Source of the DNA: Dentipellis sp. KUC8613
Taxonomy: Eukaryota > Basidiomycota > Agaricomycetes > Russulales > Hericiaceae
Direction of reading: 5' to 3'
NCBI GenBank assembly: GCA_002286715.1
Contig: NSJX01000009.1
Location: forward strand, 683,966-747,965
DNA: 64,000 nt
The notes beneath the pieces were generated by a model that saw only the letters and a list, made by a program, of their open reading frames with translations, did no database searches and had not been told where the DNA came from. Each line of letters opens with the position of its first letter. Positions within the stretch are counted from its first letter, which is position 1. The position numbers and the translations under genes were made by a program. This document shows, piece after piece, positions 48,546 to 60,955 of this stretch.

Positions 48546-50071
48546 ATGGTCCCGGTTCGTCTCCATACTCCTCTTTCCGTAGCGTCTTCGTTCTCGGTCG
48601 GCCCAGCGCTCAGACGACATTACTTCAGACGGACACCCGAGCCAGCTCCCCCCGAAGTGGCCGAGCTCCTCACTGCATATGCGCAACACACGCCTCGCCC
48701 ATTGACACTGGGTACCCTTCTTTCCTTTGGCCAGCCGCTGACTCCACAGTCAGTCTTGACTTCAGTATCATATGCGCAGGCTGAGATACCTCGCCGTCTG
48801 GCAACTCGCATCCGTTCGTTGGAAGGGCTCCCCTTTATCGTCGGAACGAATCCATACATTGCTCGGATACTGGACGGCTTCCGAAGAAGCTTTCTTACGC
48901 TAGCCTCTTACCCAAGCGTGACAACACTGGAAGAAAACGCTGCATTCGTTGAACAACTGGACGCCCTCGTTCACAATCATGCGAACGATATCCCCACGAT
49001 AGCCAAAGGGTGAGTCCATCTTCTTCACGAGTCCGACTTATGTATAATAGGAACATCCTTTGAAGATTCCAGGAATGCGTCAGGTATATGACACCAGAGC
49101 AAATCAGTAATTTCGTGGACGCCGCAATTCGCAATCGAATCGCGGTGCGCTTGATAGCAGAGCAGCATGTAGCTCTTACATACGGGCTCCGCAATCACCA
49201 CCAGCATCTTGGCCACATCGGCATTATCGACATGGCGTGCTCGCCTATGGAGCTTCTTCAGACTTGTGGTTCCTTCGTGAGCGAGCTATGTGAGGCGACA
49301 CTGGGCGCAACAACCTCAATAGTCATTGACGGACATGTCGATGCTACCTTTGCGCAAGTGCCTCTGCCATAGATTCTAATTGTTTGCATCATCTCTTTTT
49401 TGCAGTTATGTTCCAGTGCACCTCGAATATATCCTCACCGAAATTCTCAAGAACGCGTTCCGCGCAACGGTGGAGCACCATCTCAAGCAGCACGGCCCAT
49501 CATATTCTGGCAACGTGCCTCCCATAACGGTCACCATAGTCCGTCCATGCCGTACACCAGGCCTTGCTTCGCCCCCGATGCTCACTCTCCGCATCCGTGA
49601 TCAAGGCGGCGGAGTCTCTCCCGCCATCCTGGGGCGGATATTCTCGTATTCTTTCACCACCGCCGGCCGTGACAATGCTCACTCTGATGACTCGGGAGGT
49701 CCTTATGCTGCCCAACACGTAGGAGGTAGCGCGGCAGTTGGGAGCGATGCTGGTGGTCCGGGCGAGGCTAATCTGTTTGGGGAGATCACCGCGAAAGGCG
49801 TTCAAGCTGGGATGGGGACTATCGCCGGCTTGGGCTTTGGGCTGCCTATGAGTAGACTATATGCTCGGTATGCCGCTTTCATACACAGCATGATAAATGG
49901 TTCTCATATTTGCAGTTATTTCGGGGGGTCTCTTGACTTATATTCCTTGGACGGTTGGGGTCAGTCATTCCATTCTTGCTGCATCATTTTTAACTGAGAA
50001 TGCCGATTCTAGGCAGTGACATATTGTTGAAGATGAGGTGCCTTGATGCAGCTGAAGACCTTGAAATATGA
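48546..50071 (+). CDS. Mitochondrial protein kinase of the PDK/BCKDK family
   Basis: Five exons (48546-49009, 49066-49353, 49406-49867, 49916-49959, 50013-50071) join to 438 aa. The N-terminus is Arg/Ser-rich without acidic residues, as for mitochondrial import. GFQECVRYMTPEQIS and a four-helix B-domain precede the GHKL ATPase. N-box ILTEILKNAFRATVEHH (E263, N267), G1 IRDQGGGV, lid SYSFTTAG, and G2 GFGLPMSRLYARYFGGSLDLYS are visible. It ends GSDILLKMRC..AAEDLEI, as in the family. It should phosphorylate the E1-alpha subunit of pyruvate or branched-chain ketoacid dehydrogenase; which one is undecided. Intron 2 starts GC (gcaagt), since only that donor restores frame. The acceptor of intron 1 is at 49065. 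Confidence 0.91.
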
Positions 50072-50576
50072 AAGGGATATGGGTGCATGTACATAACTTC
50101 ATGTTATGTACTTGAGTACTATGCTGCACCCCAAAATGGTGGAACTGACACATAAATGTACTCACTACTCTTTCCACACTCACTTCACTGCCTCGGAAAT
50201 TTCATCCCACATAGTTATTTATGTACTGATTATGAGTCCAAAATATTAAAAGGGAGGAGGGCGATTTATGAGCGTGAAAAATCAAATACCGTGCAAGCAC
50301 CTCAACTTATTCTTGACTAGTGGTGACCGGTGACCCGTGCCTTCGCACAGAAAACAGGATGAGAATCGTATTTGGCGGCGGGGCGAGATTGGGCGGGGGC
50401 AGGAGCACGATGGCGCGAGATGTCACAAACGCGTGACAGAACACGTTGGTTTCGCGACGCGTCGTTTACCGCTGTGACACGGGCGCCTACGTCGGTCCTT
50501 CCTCTTTCCTCCTCTCCGCAACACAGCGACATCTCCCTCTCCTCCTCCGCCGAACGCTACTCCTATTTATGCATCT
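50072..50576. other. Intergenic and 5' leader of Spt21-like gene
   Basis: About 500 bp with no gene. The last 80 bp is CT-rich (CCTCTTTCCTCCTCTCCG), typical of fungal transcription starts. Confidence 0.5.
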
Positions 50577-53500
50577 ATGACTTCAGTAAACTCTTTCTTA
50601 CCAGGTATGAAACCCCTCAGAATATTGCGATGGCGTGCAGAGTTGAACACATTATCTTTTCAGTGCGCATCTGGTATACCATCAACAATTCCCCTCAATA
50701 TATTCTCGCACGCTCGCATGGAAAGCTCTCTGTGAATATCATACCATCGATCTTAGGCTCAAGTCAACAGTCGAATGCGGCTGCTGGGAACAATGTGTAT
50801 GCCACGACGTCCCTGCGAGCATGCCTCCATGCCATGTGCCGGTCGAGGTGAGGAATTATTCGCCAATCTGCCTTTATATTGCAACTCATTTGTGCAGTCC
50901 GGACGTTATGCCTAATGCTTTCCGCGATTTCTCTCTCTATGTTCTCGATCCGTTCGAGTCATGTTCTGCGCCTAACGCTGCTGGCATGTCGTCTCAGGAC
51001 AACGTGCAAGGTTCTTCGACCAATCCCAACCCTGGGATGCCACAGGGTGGCCGACCCGCAACTGGCGTCGCTGTAGGACTTGGATTGATGTCTTGGGCGC
51101 TATCTGCTCAAGAGGACAGCGCCACAGCGACTGGCACATTAGTCAAGACCAATAACGGGGAGCTGGCCTTGGAAGTGATCTTCGCTTTGCGAGAGGTAGT
51201 TTCGATAGACGTATCTTTCTGGTATTCTCAGGTTGACATTTGCGATTTGTTAGACACCTCACATGCAACAGACGCACTTTATGTCCGCTTTCAACGGCTG
51301 CCCACCTCACATGCTTGGCGGAGGTAAGCTCTTGATATCGGTTTAGTGAATGGCGCCTCAATATCGACTATAGCACCAGGATACCCTATTCCTCCAGCAC
51401 CTTGGATGCAGCAACACGCTCCGTCCCCGATGATTCATGCCACACCCGCGCTTCCCCCACCAGCAGCGCCCGCTCCTGAGCCACCCGCCACTCCCGCCAT
51501 TTCAGAGCCTCCTCGGAAAGCGAAATCGACAGACTTCCCATTACCCTACATCGGCCCTCCTAAGCGTACCCGCAAAGAGCGCACACGGCAATCGTCCGCT
51601 CGGACGCGGGAGCCATTCACCACTGAGCCACTTAAGAGAAGCTTGAGCGCAGTTTCAGGACAGCCAGCGCGTCGTGGGTTCATCACGGAACGCAAACCAT
51701 CTGGCGAGCAGCGCCACCTGACGAAAACCGAGTCTTCATCTTCCACGGAGCTCGTTGACGATCAAGCGAAGCAGTTGCAGAAAGCTACACTTATGAAACT
51801 CCTCGCGGCTCCAGGCACGGATCTCAACTCGCTCTCCTCGCTGATATCCCAGCTCCAGTCCGCAAGCAGCGATACCCCAGAATCTCAATCGCGTCCCGTC
51901 GTGAACGCATTGCTCCAGCTTCTCGTGCCCAAGAGGACAGAGCCACCCGCCTCAGCCCCCGGCAGCTCGTCCACTGCCAACACCCCTTCTGATTTTGCAC
52001 AGACCCCCGCGTCCGAATCGCAGACGTCCACCACCGGCCTGACATCCGAAGACGAAGACATCGTCGTACTGGAGAAGGAGAACATCGATCCCACGGCCTT
52101 CCGCCGACGCACCGACAGCAACGCTCCTCTTCCAACCGAGAAGGTTGCCTCAAAGATCGCCGTGGTGCAGACTCAAACACAGCCGATGAGCCGCAAGCGC
52201 ACGATCAGCGACCTCGTCGAGGGTCATGAGCATGAGCACGAGCACCATTCTGCCTCTGCGCGGCAGAAGCGCAAGCGCAGGCACGAGAGCTCGCCTGTTG
52301 GCAAGCGGGATGTCCGTGCTGTGGCACCGCTCCCCCGTCCTGTATTCTCGGATCCAATCGCCGTGCCGAAGACGCCTGAACGCCGTGGTGGGAGATCAGG
52401 CCTTGCGCCAGCGACGACAGCAGCGAGGCTTGGCGGGACGCAGACAGCGCGGTCGAAGGCACCGGCTGCTGCGTCTGCGTCTGTCCCACCCAAGAAGCGG
52501 TTCACTGTTCCCGAGTGGGCGCGCACGGAGACGTCGATGAAGCCCCGATTCTCGGAGGAAGCTTTGAAGCGGCGTGAAGCAGAGCTGGCGGCCGCCCAGG
52601 CGGAGGAAGCTCGTCAAGTAGCACAGCTGCGGAAGGCACGTCGGAAATCCATTACGCCTAAGGACGCTACAGCAGCAGCCCAGGCAATGAAACCTCCCGC
52701 ATCCGTCCAGCCGAGGGCCGCAATGGCTCCACCGGCTCCCGCAGCTCCTGCCGCACCACAGTCCCCCGCAAGCATCCCGAAACCCATCCTCGCGTCCTCA
52801 CCCGGCTCGTTCGGGCGGCCGTTTTCTCTGCCATCCTCACTTCCTCCGCCCCGTACGCCCACGAAGAAACACGGCATCCGCCAGCCGCGCTCGCCGTCGC
52901 CCAGTCCGAGCTGCCGCGCGAGCAGCAGCAGCCCGCTCTTCTCGCCCGACGCGGACTTCACCAAGATGTCGCCCATCCAGTCCGTGCTCGCCGGCCAGGG
53001 CCTGCAGATCCCCGAGTCCCCCCTGCGCAAGCGGACCCCCGCGCACACGCAGCCCGCGCTGGGCAAAGCAGTGGATGAAGATGAGGACGATGAGGACGTG
53101 CTGGAGCCGCCGTCGAGCTCCTTGCCGGTTGCGAGCAGCGATGTGGATGAGGATAGCTATGATAGCAGGGCGGACGAGACGGTCACGTTCGATACGGCGC
53201 ATTGGTCCGTGGGGCTCCCGCCCTCGTCGCCGCTGCCTCCGTCCAGCCCTGCATTCGACGCAGACGAGTTCCAGGACGAAGACGCCATCGAGCCGCTCCG
53301 GCTCCCGTCGGCTGCTGCGACGGCATCGGCATCGACATCCAAGGCGGCGATTGTGCCGCCGGTAGTACCGCCAAATATGCAGGACCAGGACGTACTCGAC
53401 TTCCTTGCTGCGTTGGAGGCGTACATGCCGAACAAGGACGACCCGAGCACTGCGAGCAGTGACGGGCTCGAGTTCGGGACACAGGAACACATGTCGACGG

Positions 53501-53727
53501 ACTTTACGGTGCCGTCGTCGGATGTGGACGTCAGTACGGACGCGGAGGGGCAGACTGCGGGCTTTATGGACCTCAAGACGCTTGTGGAGACGACGTGGTC
53601 GGCGGAGGAGCAGGCGTCCATGTTGAAGTTGTTGGAGGGCGCTGGAGCTGCTGGTGGGAACGGCAGTGCACAGGAGGAAAGCCTGGACATGTCGGCGTTT
53701 CTCAATGCAGAGTTTGCATTTGCGTAA
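50577..53727 (+). CDS. Ams2/Spt21-like nuclear protein (histone-gene regulator candidate)
   Basis: Five exons (50577-50604, 50664-50847, 50898-51195, 51254-51323, 51374-53727) join to 977 aa. Residues about 10-190 match what I know of the Ams2/SPT21 N-terminal domain: RIWYTINNSPQYILARS, YATTSLRACLHAMCRS, FRDFSLYVLDPFES, GVAVGLGLMSWALSAQE, GTLVK, FALRE. The rest is low-complexity and Pro/Ser/Ala-rich, with basic patches (KKRFTVPEWARTETSMKPRF, then a KRREAELAAAQAEEARQVAQLRKARR-like helix) and a strongly acidic C-terminus. No GATA zinc finger was seen, unlike fission yeast Ams2. Family role: S-phase histone gene expression in the nucleus. Exons 3 to 5 were fixed by testing phases; a longer read-through of exon 3 fails. 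Confidence 0.72.
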
Positions 53728-54117
53728 TGCTCATGTCTTTCATTCAGGCAGCCCCTGGTGTCAATTTTGTCTAGGTACCTGAATATATAGGACCCGAACG
53801 TTGATGTTCTCCCTGGGGACGGCGCATACTTATGCTCAACGCTCATCATCCATTATTTGGTCAGAGAAACCTGTGTTACCAGAAGCTGACAGACAAGCCT
53901 TGATCAGGCCTTTGACTTCATGCGGTCCTTCTTTGGCCAAAACTTACGCCATTCGCATGCCACCCTGGACCTTTTCCGCCAGCTGCCCGCCTGACGGTAT
54001 ACGGCGTCTCGCTCGGACTTGCGTGCAATCGCATTTGAGCTGTGCGGCTTTCTTTATCGCGATCGCCGCTTCGTTGTCTGCGCAGGAAGATGAACATTAT
54101 TAAAGGTGATCATCAAG
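53728..54117. other. Intergenic, nothing recognised
   Basis: 3' flank of the Spt21-like gene up to the minisatellite. Confidence 0.5.
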
Positions 54118-54670
54118 TAACAGGAAGCGCATCGGCTGAGCTATACTCTATAGCCCTTCTTGCCGGAGATGTATCTGATCTATAACCCATGGAGCAACCA
54201 ACTTGCTTATCAGCATTACCGAAACCACGTCGGCTGGTGCGTATTTTATCGCAATCCCTACCGGAGCGTCATTCCATCACTGACGGAGTAGCCGACGAGC
54301 TCCTCGGCATTACCGGAATTGCGTCGGCTGAGCCATATTCTATAGCCCGTCTTACCGGAAGTGGATTTGAACTACCATCGATGGAGCAACCAATGTCCTC
54401 GTGGGCACTTCTGAAACTACGTCGGCTGGTGCGTATTCTATTGCAAACCGTACCGGAGCTTCAGAAATTCTATCACTAATGGAGCAGCCGACGAGTTCAT
54501 TGGAGTTACCGGAATCGCATCGGCTGATCCATAGTCTATAGCCCATCGTACCTGAGGTGAGTTGGACCCACCGCTGACTGAGCAGCCGACGAGCCCGTCG
54601 GCATTACCGAAATCGAGTCGGCTACCCCATGCTCTGCTGCACCTGATACACAAACTAGGTGGTGCTCATG
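54118..54670. repeat. Degenerate 98 bp minisatellite
   Basis: Units begin near 54189, 54283, 54381, 54479 and 54577 (spacing 94, 98, 98, 98), with partial units before and after. Each starts A-GGAGCA/T-CC and contains GCATTACCGAAA..CG-GTCGGCT then TACCGGAG. Units 1 and 3 of this list share GGTGCGTATTCTAT; units 2 and 4 share GAGCCATA-TCTATAGCCC. The period is not a multiple of three, so it is non-coding. Confidence 0.8.
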
Positions 54671-54842
54671 ATTGACGAAACAGCCGACAACCCTGTCAAT
54701 CGTCAGCCACTGTGTGAAACAGAGTTCTTTGATGCCGAGGGTGTCAAGATGGGCCAACGTATATCGTGGCATATAGACATCAGCCGATGTGTATTCAAAG
54801 GAAATGAGCTCCTAAGGTATCTCGCAGGATTCTCTCTCGCCC

Positions 54843-56749
54843 ATGATGGACGTGATTTCCCTGTCTGCGGACGTCTTTCGAAGCCCTCTCTTCTATTCCG
54901 CCATCATAGCGTTGTCTGCGTTTTGCGCGGTGCGCTATGTTCGCGTACATTGGCGCAACCTTCCCCCCGGGCCCAAAGGTATATCGTTACTTTGTGTCCT
55001 TCTCCGACTTCATCAAGAACCATGGAAAATATTCAAGCACTTGGGAAAGGAGCACGGTATGCGATTTTATGTATTTGAAGAAGGTTTGCACTGACGTTGT
55101 GGGCAGGCCCACTCGTTTATTTGAATGTCTTAGGCCAACCTCTCATCGTTCTCAACTCGCCGAAGGTTGCGGCAGACTTGCTTGACCGCCGTGCTGGGAA
55201 TTATTCCGACCGGCCGCGCAACATCGTTGCAGGAGATCTCATGACGGGTGGGTTGTTTCTGCCGTTCAATCGGTACGGTGCACTGTAAGCACCCTCCTTG
55301 CTTTCTCTATATGATCTGATATAGTACATCTCACCTCTCTAGCTGGCGTCGCATGCGAAAGGCGGCACACGAAGGGCTCCACAAGGGTGTTATCACTAGA
55401 TTTTTACCAACACAGTACGACGAAGCCCTTGTGCTTACCTGTGGAGTGCTCTCTCACCCGCAGAACTGGGATGCCCATCTACGCCGCGCCTCCGCTTCGG
55501 CCACTATGTCCTTGGTGTACGATACACCTCCTATTGAATCAGAGGACGACCCATCTGTGAAAAGTATCAATGACTGCGTCGCTCGCTTGACGCGCGCCGC
55601 CGCTCCCGGGGCCCACTTTGTAGAAATCTTTCCCTGGATGATGTATATACCTGACCGGTAAACCCCTTCTTCTACCTACACCTCATGATGACTCACAGTG
55701 CACAACATAGACTTGCATCCTGGAAACGCGTGGCCCTGGACTGGTTTGATCACGACTCGGCTATATTCGAAAATCTCTTCAACGCTGTGCGCGATCATCG
55801 CGTAAGCACCTCCTTAGCAGAAATCGAATTTTGGCCTGACGGGCACTTCTTAAATCTTGGCAGGCTGCCGGGACCGATCGCCCGAGTCTCGCGGCCACGT
55901 TGATAGAGAATTCGCAGCGCCATGGGCTATCAGAGCTTGAGAACTCCTGGCTATCTGCCACCCTGTAGTATGTCCTTGCAGCTCTTACCACCATCAACAT
56001 CGTACTGACGGTTTACCCTCCAGTGCCGCCGGCGCCGAAACAACATCAGGCGTTATGGCTTGGTGGATGCTTGCAATGGTTGCCTACCCAGAGACGCAGC
56101 GTCGGGCTCAGGCAGAGTTGGACGCCGTTGTTGGCCGCTCTCGCCTTCCGAAGTTTTCAGACTTCAGGAACCTGCCGTATGTCCGCGCCATGGTCAAAGA
56201 AGCTCTCCGCTGGCAGCCGGTCGACAGGTTGGGCCTGCCGCACCGTTCGACTGAAGATGACTGGTACGATGGCTACTTCATCCCTGCCGGATCCATCGTC
56301 ATTGCAAATGTCTGGCAAATCAACCGTGACCCGGAGATATATGGTGCAGATGCAGACGAATTCAACCCTGCGCGTCATCTCAACAGCGATGGTCAGGTCG
56401 CACCAGGTCCCGCCGATATGAAGGAGGAAGGTCACGTCACATACGGGTTTGGCCGACGGATTTGCATCGGCAGGCATGCTGCGAACAACTCGCTATTCAT
56501 AGATATTGCAATGATGTTATGGGCTATGAACATCGAGCAAGGAGTCGACGATCAGGGCCGCCCACTGCCCTTCGATTTGAATGGGTTCGTTGACCATGGC
56601 TTGGTTGTGTAAGTGTTCTTCCATATCATCTAAGCGGCGGCCGTTGATATTCTCGTATCAGACGCCCGGTTCCATTTGAATGCAAGATCACGCCACGGTT
56701 TCCCGAAGCTGTATCTCTTTTGCAGCAGGAAAAGGAACTAATATCCTAG
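54843..56749 (+). CDS. Cytochrome P450 next to the terpene synthase
   Basis: Seven exons (54843-55056, 55107-55284, 55343-55657, 55711-55801, 55864-55967, 56024-56608, 56662-56749) join to 524 aa. N-terminal anchor (FYSAIIALSAFCAVRYV), NLPPGPKG hinge, I-helix AGAETTSG (about 303-310), K-helix EALR (E360, R363), then FNPARHL and the haem loop FGRRICIG with C448. It is the same length as the P450 at 25408 but has half the introns. Very close to the P450 at 62356: identical sizes for exons 1-5. Likely oxidises the product of the neighbouring sesquiterpene synthase, by position only. All introns are GT-AG. Confidence 0.95.
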
Positions 56750-57972
56750 TGCTAGGACTGCCCATATATATTTGTTCGCCTTTCTATGCGTATCGGCATT
56801 GTACATCGGAATATAGTCCGAGACCCTTTCCTCGTATACAATCCATATTGTCGAATTGTGTTGATACTTATAGTATCCAGGGATATGTATGGTGATATCG
56901 GTCGGCAGTCTGAGTGGCCCTGAAAGCTAAGATATCGACAACGGAAGCGGAGGTGCAGAAAGGCGAATGTACTCGAGTGTAATTGCAGCTTGACGTGACA
57001 GCGCGGCGTCTATTTTCTTGATCTTAATGATATCGGACTCCGATTGCCACTCCGCCGGGGGTCCAATGATATTCTCCGAGCCGACTCGGGCCTATTGTTG
57101 CTTTGACTCCGAGATGACATCGACGACCTAAGTATGCTGACCTTTGCTGCCTTCCAGGGCGATATGAAAGCAGTTCAGGGCAACACCATCGCGGCAGTAG
57201 CTGGCGAAGGTGAGAAATCTGTCGTCTCCGGGTAACCTTACTCGCGCCGTCGTGCATCCATTCATAATGTCCCACTTCTGAGCACGAAGATGTTATGTCG
57301 TTCGGCGAGCCTTGTGGGCTGTTACCGAGATATCGAAGACTTGAGGTGCGCCCTGTCTATTACGAAATCAACGGGCATTCCGCTCGCTGATAACAGCCCT
57401 CGGTCCAATTCCCCATGTATCTATCAAACTATGCTCCAGCTACACGGTCGGCGGCTTCAAACCGCTGTATCTGAATGCCCATTGCTAGAGCAAAAAACTA
57501 TGCAGGGTATGGATTTGCTCCTGCACCTGTACCGGCCTCTCTACAAGGTTGTCGCAACCTCGTCGAGAGGTTGCCTGCCCAAGGTCACCGGTGTCTCAGC
57601 GAATGGCGAAGAGGGTCGTCCGCGGGCCGATCGGAGGTTGCCTCAAGGTGCCGCATCACAGGGTTCGGACGACCCCGAAGTCCGCTGGCCGTGTAGCCCA
57701 CGGCGACGGGGAGAAGTAATGAATTCCCCATTCAGCGAAGTCGACATGCTGGTCGTCGCTATCTATGCGGTAAATTTTTATTCCGTCGGAGGCGATCTGA
57801 CGAACACTCGCCATGGCAATATCAGACGCGGGTCACTGGCTGAGGCTTACCACTCGCGATGCTTATTTTCAGTTTTTGACCAATGCCTCCGTGAGCATTG
57901 AATCAGAGCAACTCGACACACATGAGGCGATTTAAAGGCCTTGGTCTCGCCTCCTGTGTTAACTCATGTACC
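56750..57972. other. Intergenic between P450 and terpene synthase
   Basis: About 1.2 kb. A 203-codon frame at 57290-57901 has no motif or signal. GATTTAAAGG near 57929 may serve as a TATA-like element for the terpene synthase. Confidence 0.4.
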
Positions 57973-59232
57973 ATGTCCCAGAAGCTTCAGATCCCTGACA
58001 CACTCGCAAACTGGAAATGGCCCCGGCATCTCAATCCTCACTATCTCGAAGTCAAAAGGGAGTCTGCGGCATGGGCTGCTGGTTTCCGGGCTTTTAATTC
58101 TAAGGCCCAGCTTGCTTTCGACCGCTGTGATTTTAGTGCGTCCGCGTGGCTTCGCCAGGCCCCTTCCAAATATTGAAATATCATCATCCAGATCTCCTTG
58201 CTGCGCTTGCCTATCCCTTGGCGGATAGAGGTCAGTCTATCTTGGTTTCGTCGCCCATCAATTTTACCTGACCTGCTGTAGCACGCCTCCGGTCAGGCTG
58301 TGACTTGATGAATTTATTTTTCGTCATCGACGAATACTCGGACGTCGCTGATGTCTCAGAGGTGAAAGGCCAGGTGAAAATCATTTTGGACGCCCTGCGA
58401 AACCCTTACAAGCCCCGCCCAAACGACGAATGGGTAGGTGGAGAAATCGCCCGACAGTGAGTCCTCCTGATGCCCATAACAATCCTTACACCAGTAGTTA
58501 ACGTGCGGATAGGTTCTGGGAACTGGCTATAAAGACGGCCAGCGCGCAGGCTCAGAAGCGTTTCGTCCAGACATTTGAAGAATACTTGCAATCGGTCATC
58601 CTGCAAGCCTCCGACCGTGAGCGTTCGCATATCCGGAATATCGACAGCTACCTGAAGGTCCGCCGCGACACAATCGGTGCAAAGCCTTCGTACGCGCTGC
58701 TCGAATTCGACATGAACCTACCCGACGAAGTCATTTCCCATCCAATACTCCAAGAATTGACGTACCTATCCATCGATATGTTGTGTCTCGGCAATGTGAG
58801 TCCTATCCACCTTTTTTTTACCAGGCGCTTACTTACAATCCGGAATTCTGCTAGGATATCGTTTCCTACAACCTCGAGCAAGCCCGCGGCGACGATGCAC
58901 ACAACATTGTGACTATCGTAATGCACCAGTTCAAGACGGACGCCGCAGGCGCTATGAAGTGGGTGGCAGAGTACCACGCCAGCCTGGAAAGGAAGTTCAA
59001 CGACGCATACCTAAAAGTGCCGAAGTGGGGTGGACCTCTCGACCTGCAAGTGGCGCGTTACGTCGACGGCTTAGGAAACTGGGTCCGCGCTAACGACCAG
59101 TGGAGCTTCGAGAGCGAGCGATACTTCGGCAACCAGGGTCTGCGCATTATGAAAACGCGCACCGTTACTTTGCTGCCAAAGGAGCGGACGGAGGCGATTG
59201 GACCTCAGGTTGTTGACGGGTCGTTGCTGTGA
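57973..59232 (+). CDS. Class I sesquiterpene synthase
   Basis: Five exons (57973-58135, 58192-58230, 58282-58456, 58513-58795, 58855-59232) join to 345 aa, usual for fungal sesquiterpene cyclases. The aspartate-rich motif is D84-E-Y-S-D88 in FFVIDEYSD. The NSE triad N220-D221-x2-S224-x3-E228 sits in [17 protein letters not shown], split by intron 4 exactly between N and D. W-rich start [24 protein letters not shown] and the C-terminal [24 protein letters not shown] (WxxxxxRY-like) are also typical. It should ionise farnesyl diphosphate with Mg2+ in the cytosol; the product skeleton cannot be predicted here. Flanked by paralogous P450 genes on the same strand. Confidence 0.94.
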
Positions 59233-59559
59233 TTCCAAATCGCAGGATCAGAAAGGAAGGAAGGACCCGCTAACACGCTCGGGGATCTTCAGGAACCGGT
59301 CTGTAACTTCTCTGTAACTTCTCTGTATTACATACCTTAGTGTACTGAATCTATGCTGCGGACTCATATTTTATCTTGTGTACTTCATGACTCGGTTCAC
59401 GTCGCCATGCGAGAAGGTCATAACCAAAGTCTCCAACTTATCTGCGATATTATTATGCATGTGCCCACAATTCTTGAAATCTAATAGTGGTGACTTACCT
59501 CGGCGTTGAGGCGGCTTGCTGATCTCACAAAAGTAGAAATCGTGCACTCTACTCGCACA

Positions 59560-60955
59560 CAAGCCGCAGTACCCGAATTTCTCTACATCCTTCCCACCCT
59601 CCGCCGCTTCTACACTGCCGCTTACATCCACTGCCCACGGCCTCACCCTCTCGACCGCCTCCGCAACATTCTCCGGCGTAAGCCCACCCGCGAGAATAAT
59701 TGGCATCGGCGAACCGCCCGCATCCACCCCAACGCCAAACTCACCCGCCTGCACCACCTCCCGCGCAAGGTCCCAATCCACCGCCTTCCCCGAGCCACCA
59801 CTCAGCTTGCCGGGCGCGACCGCCGCATCAAGCAGCACAAACTGGTTCAGCCCTGGCCGCGTGAGGCCCTCGACGCGCTTCGTCTCCGGGTCGACGTGGA
59901 ACACGCGGATGACGGGCACCGGGATGAGCCGCGCCCACTCCGCAGGCTCGCGCCCGTGGAGCTGCACGAGGTCGAGCTGCGCCGCCTCGACGCACTCGAG
60001 CACGAACGGGAGCGGCTGGTTCTGGAACACGCCCACGAGCAGTGGGCGCGCGGGCGTGCCGGCCATCCGCCGCGCGTGGCTCGCGAACCACGGCGCCGCA
60101 CCGCTCGTGTCGACGGGCTCCGCGTGCGGCCGTGGCTGCGTGAGCGAGACGTGCCGCCGGCTCCAGGACACGAACATCAGCCCGGGCAGGTCCGCGCCCG
60201 CATCCGCCGCCGCGAGCGCCTCGTCGTCCGTGCGGATCGCGCAGATCTTGACGAGGGGTGGAGCGTCGCCATCGAGCAGCGGCGCGGGCGTCAGCCAGCT
60301 GAGCAGCATGTGGATGAACGCGCGGCGTACTGCGCGACGTTCGCGTGCGCCTGGATCCCGCTGAACGCGCAGAGCGTGACGTCGCGCCCCGCGACCATGT
60401 CCGCGAGCCGCGAGGTCGTGCCCATGTCCACCTGGAAGTCGTGCAGGTTGCGGTTGTTCACGCTGATGACCTTCGCGCCGAGCGCGAGCGCGGCCTCCAT
60501 CTCGCGCGCGTTGTTCACCTCGACGAGCGGCTCCATGCCGAGCGAGAGCGAGTATACGTAGAGCACCTGCAGCCGCGCGAAGGGGAGCATCGCGACGGTG
60601 AGCAGGACCGTGTCGGCGCCGTGCAGCCGCGCCTCGGCGATCTGGTACTCGTCGAGCACGAAGTCTTTGCGCAGGATCGCTGGCCGCTGCGGGAGGCTGT
60701 CGATCGCCTGCCGCGCGAGGTGCATGTCGAGGAGCGAGCCCTTATGTAAACCAGGTTGGCTCGGTGAGGACGGAGATGACGGACGCGCCGGCGAGGGCGT
60801 ATGAGAGGGCCTGCTGGGCGGCGTTTGCGTCGAGCGCGATGGGGCCCTTGGACGGGCTGGCGCGTTTGATCTCGGCCATGAGCGCCGGGGTGCGCAGTTT
60901 GAGGCGGTCGACGACGGAGACGAGGGGTCACGGTGGCACGAGGTTGAGGGAGAGA
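59560..60955 (-). pseudogene. TRP1: Decayed TRP1 fragment: IGPS and PRAI domains, glutaminase domain missing
   Basis: Minus strand. IGPS-like text ([24 protein letters not shown] ... VLTEPTWF) is followed after four extra bases (about 60743-60747) by KGSLLDMHLARQAIDSLPQRPAILRKDFVLDEYQ in a shifted frame. An in-frame TGA lies at 60930-60928 just after LNLVPP. Near 60317-60327 the text jumps from GIQAHANVAQYAA to AFIHMLLSW in another frame; the segment usually present there (GVGAVLVGESLMRA-like) is deleted. PRAI follows (VKICAIRTDDEALAAADAGADLPGLMF ... LVQLHGREPAEW ... ILAGGLTPENVAEAV ... VDVSGSVEA), open but diverging at its end. No glutaminase domain lies upstream, although fungal TRP1 is normally trifunctional. 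Very high GC at third positions resembles a once highly expressed gene. Enzyme function is very unlikely for IGPS; PRAI alone cannot be excluded. Confidence 0.85.

Noticed and set aside
57290..57901. 203-codon frame between the P450 and the terpene synthase
   Set aside because: No motif, no signal, no intron structure, and ordinary composition; likely chance.
59506..60561. 351-codon plus-strand frame
   Set aside because: It is antisense to the GC-rich TRP1 relic; long open frames arise there from third-position GC bias and it carries no domain.
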